Positions 6,999 to 11,943 of a stretch of DNA of 11,943 nucleotides are shown one piece after another. The translations under genes were made by a program, and so were the position numbers. A model generated the notes under the pieces. The model worked only from the letters and a program-made list of their open reading frames with translations, did not search any database and was not told where the DNA came from. Where the stretch lies: positions 1-11,943 of the forward strand of contig CAYLYP010000092.1 in the NCBI GenBank assembly GCA_964387795.1, given 5' to 3'. This DNA is from CAYLYP01 sp964387795 (GTDB taxonomy: Bacteria; Bacteroidota; Bacteroidia; Bacteroidales; UBA7960). Position 1 is the stretch's first letter. Each line of letters begins with the position of its first letter.

Positions 6999-7835
6999 TT
7001 AGTTTAAACGGATGTACTTCTGAACATTGGTTTGGCCATAAGCACCACCGCTGGTAGAGCCAAAACCTCCCTCAGGGGTTGGAGGGGTTACTCCTGCCTG
7101 TTGGGGCTCTGTTTGAGCAACTTCATAGTTCATGGTATTGGGATCCTGATCGTAATAAATCTCAAAAATACCTTCACTTGTTAATGCAGAAGGTGAGCTT
7201 TGGTTAATCACGATTGTCCAGATATTCCCTGTGCTTGATTTGGTCTGGGTAAAAACACCACGAAGTTCAGATTTTACACCATCAGCATAAGACTCAACAA
7301 GATAGGTCATATCAGCTTTAAAATCAGCATAAATTGAATCAACTCCAAAATAAGCAAGCAAAACTGCTACATTCTCGCCTGATGAATACCATTGACCAAC
7401 GATTCCAAGGTTAAGCAGGTTTACAGTTTTAACCTCTGTAGTTGCCATTGCTGCCCCTTTTTGAGAATAAATACTTGTTGCCCCGGCAGGTTTTACTGTT
7501 ATAACTTCCTCTCCATTAGCACCACCGGCAAGGACAAGATTAATCTCAGCTGCATTGCTGCCTGCATTATGGGTAACGGTAAAGCTTGTAAGTGTTGCAT
7601 TGCCACCTGCAAGGCTCACTGAAAATGAATTGACATCAAGCGCCCCTGTGCCATCGTCATTTTTATAAACACCTGCACTGAAGGCCACGGTGATTTTTGA
7701 GTTATCTTCTGAAACAGATACTGAAGAAATCTTTGGTGCGTCTCCTTTATCTTCTTCTTCTTTATCACAGGATACAAAGGTGATTCCAAGTGCCACGAAT
7801 AATATGGCCAGGATGTAAAAATTGTTTTTTTTCAT
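6999..7835 (-). CDS. Lipoprotein with Ig-like and lipocalin-like parts
   Basis: This is a 278-residue surface or periplasmic lipoprotein of unknown function. The signal ends in ITFVSC with lipidated Cys23, followed by an acidic DKEEEDKGD stretch; acidic residues soon after the Cys are common in surface-exported Bacteroidota lipoproteins. Residues about 33-138 look like a bacterial Ig-like beta domain (APKISSVSVSEDNSKITVAF..., with NDDGTGALDVNSFSVS and a closing TEVKTVNL). Residues about 143-245 begin IVGQWYSSG and contain YADFKADMTYLVES, a pattern seen in lipocalin-like lipoproteins. The C-terminal 40 residues are Gly/Pro/Thr-rich and end QKYIRLN. Domain names are fold-level guesses from the pattern. 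It sits 67 bases after the acyl-CoA ligase gene and before the barrel gene, so it may be a binding partner of the barrel. A T-rich stretch in the 67-base gap has no hairpin. Confidence 0.85.
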   Translation of the reverse strand: MKKNNFYILAILFVALGITFVSCDKEEEDKGDAPKISSVSVSEDNSKITVAFSAGVYKNDDGTGALDVNSFSVSLAGGNATLTSFTVTHNAGSNAAEINLVLAGGANGEEVITVKPAGATSIYSQKGAAMATTEVKTVNLLNLGIVGQWYSSGENVAVLLAYFGVDSIYADFKADMTYLVESYADGVKSELRGVFTQTKSSTGNIWTIVINQSSPSALTSEGIFEIYYDQDPNTMNYEVAQTEPQQAGVTPPTPEGGFGSTSGGAYGQTNVQKYIRLN

Positions 7836-7902
7836 GACTTAATTGTTTTTTAGGTTAAAGGTGTGAATGATTTGTTTTTCAAAAAAAAGAGGTTTTATAC
7901 GT

Positions 7903-9405
7903 TTACAATTCCCTTAGTTTTTTACGGTCAATTTTGCCTGCATCATTCTTTGGGATTTCATCAAGCATCACAAAATACCTGGGCACCTTAAATTTTGCCA
8001 GGTTCTTCATACAATACTCCGACAATTCCGCCTCTGAGAGTGATGAATTTTTCTTTTTCACTACAAAAGCTTTTCCTACTTCGCCCCATTTGGGATCAGG
8101 CACCCCAATAATTGCAACAGCATCAACAGAGGGATGTTGGCGAAGAAGGTATTCTATTTCTGCCGGATAAACATTTTCTGCCCCGGAGATATACATGTTT
8201 TTAATCCGGTCAACAACAAACAGGTAGCCTTCATCATCGCATATCATGATATCTCCCGTATGGAACCATCCATCAATAATTGTCTGCCGGCTTGCCTCCT
8301 CATTGCCCCAATATCCAGGAGTAACAGAAGGTGATTTAATAACACATTCACCTGGAACGCCTCTTGGGGTTTCATTTCCCTTTTCATCAACAAGTTTAAC
8401 CTGAAAATAAAAGTTTGGTTTTCCGATTGAGCCTTTTTTTCTTATGGCATCCTGATGATTAAGCGATGTAACATTGGGCCCTACCTCTGTCAAACCATAT
8501 CCCTGCCTCACAGGAACCCCTTTTTTATGCCATATCTCTATTAATGGTATTGGCATTGCTTCTCCCCCTACAATTACATAACGGATACGGGATAAGTTAA
8601 CCTTATTGAACTTATCAGAATCGGCCATCATTTTCAACATTGTTGGAACCGCCCAGAAGATTGTCATGTTTTCTTTTTCGAGAAGATCAAGGATGATTTC
8701 AGCATCAAAGTTTTTCAACAAAAGGGTATAAGCACCATGATGAAGAAAAGGGGTCAACAAAACATTCCAGCCTCCAGTATGAAAAGGCGGGGCAAAGCTC
8801 AGGGAGCGATCAGCAGATGTTATGTCCAGTCGCAATTGGGTATTTATTGAATTCCAGAACAACATCTTATAAGTATAGATACTCCCTTTAGGAAAAGATG
8901 TAGTACCGGAAGTATAAATCAGGAACAAAGGATCATCTTCACTTAGCTGAACTGCCTTATATTCAACAGTGCTGCCGGAATTCAGAAAATCATCACATAG
9001 AGCAGCAAGGGCTTCAAGGGGCATTTTATGGGCAATAGTATCGAAAGCTTTTGTTTCGTTGAGCTTATCAGAAAACTTCTTTTCCCAGATAATGATTTTG
9101 GGCTTACTGTCAGATAATAAAAAGTCAATTTCCCTTGGAGTAAGCCTGTAATTCAATGGAACGATAATACAGCCAGTCTTCTGGGCTAAAGCCAATAATG
9201 CAATATATTCAAGGCAGTTTTCGGCCAGAATGGCAATCCTGTCACCTTTTTCGATGCAATACTTTTCCTTTAGGGAACCTCCCAGGAAAGCTGCAAGTTG
9301 GTTTAACTGTCCATACGACCATGCCCTTTTCGATTCATACTCTGAGACAGCTATTTTATCAGCCTGATATTCGCTCCATTTAGCAAACCAATCAAAAGAC
9401 ATCAT
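7903..9405 (-). CDS. AMP-forming acyl-CoA ligase (ANL superfamily)
   Basis: This enzyme activates a carboxylic acid with ATP to an acyl-adenylate and then, most likely, to acyl-CoA in the cytoplasm. The full 500-residue ANL layout is present. The phosphate loop is YTSGTTSFPKG (164-174), YGLTE lies at 303-307, TGD at 383-385, the hinge DRIKN at 399-403, ENVYPAEIE at 410-418, and the adenylation Lys is K491 in PKNDAGK. In the phosphate loop Ser170 replaces the usual Gly; this is mild and need not affect activity. The sequence resembles medium/long-chain or aryl acyl-CoA ligases, but the acid cannot be told by eye. There are two consecutive ATG codons at the start (9405 and 9402). The gene begins 5 bases after the symporter stop, so the two are surely co-transcribed. 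That pairing suggests the symporter imports the acid that this enzyme activates. Confidence 0.93.
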   Translation of the reverse strand: MMSFDWFAKWSEYQADKIAVSEYESKRAWSYGQLNQLAAFLGGSLKEKYCIEKGDRIAILAENCLEYIALLALAQKTGCIIVPLNYRLTPREIDFLLSDSKPKIIIWEKKFSDKLNETKAFDTIAHKMPLEALAALCDDFLNSGSTVEYKAVQLSEDDPLFLIYTSGTTSFPKGSIYTYKMLFWNSINTQLRLDITSADRSLSFAPPFHTGGWNVLLTPFLHHGAYTLLLKNFDAEIILDLLEKENMTIFWAVPTMLKMMADSDKFNKVNLSRIRYVIVGGEAMPIPLIEIWHKKGVPVRQGYGLTEVGPNVTSLNHQDAIRKKGSIGKPNFYFQVKLVDEKGNETPRGVPGECVIKSPSVTPGYWGNEEASRQTIIDGWFHTGDIMICDDEGYLFVVDRIKNMYISGAENVYPAEIEYLLRQHPSVDAVAIIGVPDPKWGEVGKAFVVKKKNSSLSEAELSEYCMKNLAKFKVPRYFVMLDEIPKNDAGKIDRKKLREL

Positions 9406-9410
9406 TATAT

Positions 9411-10967
9411 TTATTTTTTTAGGCTTTTAATTCTTCTTTTATCAATCAGGTAAAGGATAACAGCAAGTATTGACGAAACAATGATTGCCGAGGAGGATGC
9501 AATGGCCGGGTTGCGGACAGGACCCGACACATATTGGGTAAAAGCCCCAAACGTCATGCCTGTCGAATCAACAAGCCAGGGCATCAGATAATATACCCCA
9601 AAATGAACAATGATTGCAACAATAGAAGCCGTGAAAGGGATGAACGACCTTACATCTTTTAAGAATATCCCAAATATCACAGGTATAAATGCAGCAGAGA
9701 AAAAGGCATACACCCCATTTTGGGCCAATATGGCAACACTTAAGCGGGGATCGGTAATCTGGGCCACGGAAATAAAATAAGCAGCCACAGCAAGCATTAT
9801 TATTGCCCCTTTGTTAATCTTAATTAATGAACCCTCATTTTTGATGTTTTTCCCAAAAAGAGGCTTTATGATATCACTGGTTATCGTTGTTGAAACGGAC
9901 TGGATAAGACCTTCCAGGGTTGACATACCTGCTGCAATGAGCCCAAGTATCACCAATAAGCCTGCACCAGTGGCCAATAGTCCCCCTCCAAATATTTTAA
10001 CAACATAAGTAGGTATGATTGCATCATTTTTAAGGGCAACCCCATCAACCATCAGGTCGGGAAACTCAATACGGGCATACAATCCGGCAAAGACCACAAA
10101 GAAAAACAGCAATTCAACGATTACTGCTGTAATTAAAAATTTATTCACATGTGACTCACTCTTCAACAGCAGTGATTTAGTGATTATATGCGGCTGAACA
10201 ACAATCGCTGCACCCACTACTACTTGCGCAAAGATGATTTCATATAACGAACGGAACAATGGGCTTTTAGGATTGGTAACAGATACCAGGTTTGGATCAA
10301 TGGATTTTAGCTTGTCAATAAAGCCCCCAATCCCATCCGAGAAATTTGAAAAGCCCGATCCAATGAGGATACATGCCACTATAAGCATAACCACCGCCTG
10401 TATGGTATTTGTATAAACCATCGAATTGGCACCACCATACATCATATACCCAAAAACAAAAATGATGATTGCCGGCAGCACCACCATTGGCGACACATTG
10501 ATAGCAGCCGATATCACGTTGACAAGGGCAACAAGGATAAGCACTATAAACGTAATCTGCAATAATGCCAAAAAAGCCATAAACAAGGAATAAGCCTTAC
10601 TGTTATACCTGTTGCCAATCCATTGGGCCAGGGTTAATGCTTTCACGGTCTGGCCATACTTCCTAAAGCTCCTTGAAAGCACGACCAAAGAAATAACCGT
10701 TGCCAATGGTAGCGCAAGTCCATAAGAAATAAAACCACTTATCCCAAAGTTGGCTATCAAACCCGGATTGATAACAAATGTTGCAGCGCTCGTCATTGCG
10801 GCAGCTAAAGAAAGTCCTACTGCAACAGGAGAAAAAAACACATTGCCTAAGGCATAATCAGATATGTTTTTAACTTTCCTTGCGCCTTTTATTACAAAAT
10901 ACAGGATTACTGACATATAAAGTGCCAGTAAAATCCATGTTCCTATAACCTGTGCTGTTGTTGCCAA
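9411..10967 (-). CDS. Sodium:solute symporter family transporter
   Basis: This is a 518-residue inner-membrane transporter of the SSF family (PF00474), expected to import a solute with Na+. About 13 hydrophobic segments are visible. Family features include DYALGN (37-42), AAAMTSAATFVINPG (55-69), GGANSMVYTNTIQ (178-190), which matches the GG....YT..iQ signature, and AAGMSTLEG (345-353), where Ser349/Thr350 fit the Na+-site Ser-Thr pair. Family members carry acetate, other monocarboxylates, pantothenate, proline or sugars. The neighbouring acyl-CoA ligase favours a carboxylate here. The start is TTG at 10965-10967: an in-frame stop lies at 10980-10982 with no ATG between, and the next Met (residue 18) would cut the first membrane helix. 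An ATT at 10971-10973 is a less likely alternative. It follows the KAS III-like gene by 19 bases. Confidence 0.92.
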   Translation of the reverse strand: MATTAQVIGTWILLALYMSVILYFVIKGARKVKNISDYALGNVFFSPVAVGLSLAAAMTSAATFVINPGLIANFGISGFISYGLALPLATVISLVVLSRSFRKYGQTVKALTLAQWIGNRYNSKAYSLFMAFLALLQITFIVLILVALVNVISAAINVSPMVVLPAIIIFVFGYMMYGGANSMVYTNTIQAVVMLIVACILIGSGFSNFSDGIGGFIDKLKSIDPNLVSVTNPKSPLFRSLYEIIFAQVVVGAAIVVQPHIITKSLLLKSESHVNKFLITAVIVELLFFFVVFAGLYARIEFPDLMVDGVALKNDAIIPTYVVKIFGGGLLATGAGLLVILGLIAAGMSTLEGLIQSVSTTITSDIIKPLFGKNIKNEGSLIKINKGAIIMLAVAAYFISVAQITDPRLSVAILAQNGVYAFFSAAFIPVIFGIFLKDVRSFIPFTASIVAIIVHFGVYYLMPWLVDSTGMTFGAFTQYVSGPVRNPAIASSSAIIVSSILAVILYLIDKRRIKSLKK

Positions 10968-10986
10968 TTCAATTATTTTTTAAATA

Positions 10987-11943
10987 TTAATACTTAAATG
11001 CAGCACTTGCAAAGGCAAGCCCACCACCAGATCCCACAAATATAATCGTATCGCCCCTTTTAAACCTTCCTTCTTTTAGTGCTTCTGAAAACGCAATAGG
11101 AATACATGCCGAGCCGGTATAACCATAGTGATGCATCACTGTCTTTGCTTTGTCATAACCCACCCCAATAATATCCATTGTTTCACGGATACTATTGATG
11201 TTTATCTGGGTCATTAAATACTGACTGACATTTAACGGAGATATATCCAGCCGCTCACACAGGCTAAGTATCATTTGGGACCACATCTGTGGATTAAGCT
11301 CCTTTGGGAACTTTGTGACAAACTTGAGAAGATGGTCTTTATTTTCAATTGCCGCAACATCTAATGGATGATGGGTACCTCCCCCATAAATACCCATATA
11401 CCCGCTATACTGTCCCTGGGTGATTAGCTGACTGGTAAGATAACCTCGTTTGTCAGATGAAGCTGTTTCTGATTTCAGGATCATGGCCCCTGCACCATCA
11501 GCAAAAAGAGTAACCGTCTTTTTATCTGTCATATCCAGATACTTGCTCATTGCATAAGCTCCTATAATCATTACTGTATTATAGTTTTTATCAGCCAGGA
11601 TATATTTAGAAGCCACATCAAGTGCTGTTACAAATCCGGCGCAGGCAGAATTAAGGTCAAATGTACCTGAATTTTTTAATCCAAGGGCATATTGTACTTT
11701 TGATGCAGTGGAGGGAGATATGTATTCCGGGGTATCTGTAGCAATGATAAGAAGGTCAACTTCTTCAGGCCTTACACTTCCATTAGCCATCGCTGCTTTA
11801 GCGGCCTCAATACAGAGGTCTGCCACACTTTGGTTTTCATTGCACCACCGGCGTTCGAAGATCTGAACATTATCAGCCAACCATTCACTAACATTCTCAC
11901 CAAGCAGTTCATCAAAATAACTGTTTGGAACCACCTTCCCGGG
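10987..11943 (-). CDS. FabH/KAS III-like thiolase-fold enzyme with altered active site, 5' end cut by window edge
   Basis: This protein has the thiolase fold of beta-ketoacyl-ACP synthase III. Numbering below counts from the GTG at 11934. The nucleophile is C98 in DLNSACAGF, and the closing GSGGGLAFASAAF (301-313) is typical. However, the usual HQAN (catalytic His) is TQIN at 242-245, and the usual GNTSAA (catalytic Asn) is GYTGSA at 271-276. Thus Thr and Tyr stand where His and Asn are expected. H268/H269 lie close by. The frame stays open past the GTG to the window edge, reading PGKVVPNSYF, which matches the FabH N-terminus (…LPxKVV.N). The GTG is therefore internal and perhaps 10-15 residues are missing. 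It precedes the symporter gene by 19 bases and is the first visible gene of the cluster. Without His and Asn, decarboxylation of malonyl-ACP is doubtful. Acyl transfer or a non-decarboxylating condensation is possible. Confidence 0.9.
   Translation of the reverse strand, partial: PGKVVPNSYFDELLGENVSEWLADNVQIFERRWCNENQSVADLCIEAAKAAMANGSVRPEEVDLLIIATDTPEYISPSTASKVQYALGLKNSGTFDLNSACAGFVTALDVASKYILADKNYNTVMIIGAYAMSKYLDMTDKKTVTLFADGAGAMILKSETASSDKRGYLTSQLITQGQYSGYMGIYGGGTHHPLDVAAIENKDHLLKFVTKFPKELNPQMWSQMILSLCERLDISPLNVSQYLMTQININSIRETMDIIGVGYDKAKTVMHHYGYTGSACIPIAFSEALKEGRFKRGDTIIFVGSGGGLAFASAAFKY

Noticed and set aside
7872..7900. Terminator or promoter in the 67-base gap between the ligase and lipoprotein genes
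   Set aside because: There is a T-rich run on the minus strand but no stem before it and no TAnnTTTG-type box, so neither call is supported.
11932..11934. GTG as the start of the KAS III-like gene
   Set aside because: The frame stays open to the window edge and reads PGKVVPN, matching the conserved N-terminus of this family, so the true start lies outside the window.
4401..11943. OleABC-like olefin/beta-lactone pathway (FabH-like, ANL ligase, alpha/beta hydrolase together)
   Set aside because: The three families match superficially, but the hydrolase carries an export or lipid-anchor signal, a symporter and outer-membrane genes are interleaved, no OleD-type reductase is visible, and the KAS-like protein lacks the His and Asn expected in OleA. 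A link cannot be fully excluded without alignment.

Overview
The window looks like Bacteroidota, most likely class Bacteroidia. The evidence is AT-rich DNA with very AT-rich intergenic stretches, no Shine-Dalgarno sequences, boxes resembling the Bacteroidota -7 promoter element (TAnnTTTG), lipoproteins with an SSC/VSC lipobox, and protein types common in this phylum. A run of exactly 100 N at 4301-4400 marks a scaffold gap in a draft or metagenome assembly, so frame and distance across it are unknown.

Left part (1-4288). A secreted, C-terminally anchored protein of unknown function (18-641, +) converges with a DEAD-box RNA helicase of the RhlE type (655-1983, -), which starts at TTG. A divergent 322-base spacer holds the probable rhlE promoter and, in front of a hypothetical lipoprotein (2306-3037, +), a perfect 10+10 bp inverted repeat. 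The lipoprotein gene is followed by a clear intrinsic terminator. A GNAT-type acetyltransferase (3190-3972, +) comes next. After it lies a 316-base convergent spacer with a roughly 95-bp array of 10-11-bp G/C-box repeats that folds back on itself as a long imperfect dyad.

Right part (4289-11943) is a run of six genes on the minus strand. In transcription order they are: a FabH/KAS III-like enzyme (cut by the right edge), a sodium:solute symporter (TTG start), an AMP-forming acyl-CoA ligase, an Ig-like plus lipocalin-like lipoprotein, an outer-membrane beta-barrel, and a membrane- or lipid-anchored alpha/beta hydrolase whose C-terminus is lost in the gap. The first three are tightly packed (19 and 5 bases apart). 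The next spacers are 67 bases, 96 bases (with a strong hairpin) and 31 bases.

Taken together the right part reads as a possible path for a carboxylic acid or ester: outer-membrane channel and surface lipoprotein, exported esterase-like hydrolase, Na+-driven import, activation to acyl-CoA, then a condensing or acyl-transfer enzyme. This is inference from gene families and order. The most unusual element is the KAS III-like protein. It keeps the nucleophilic Cys but has Thr and Tyr where the catalytic His and Asn are expected, so it is unlikely to do ordinary decarboxylative condensation.
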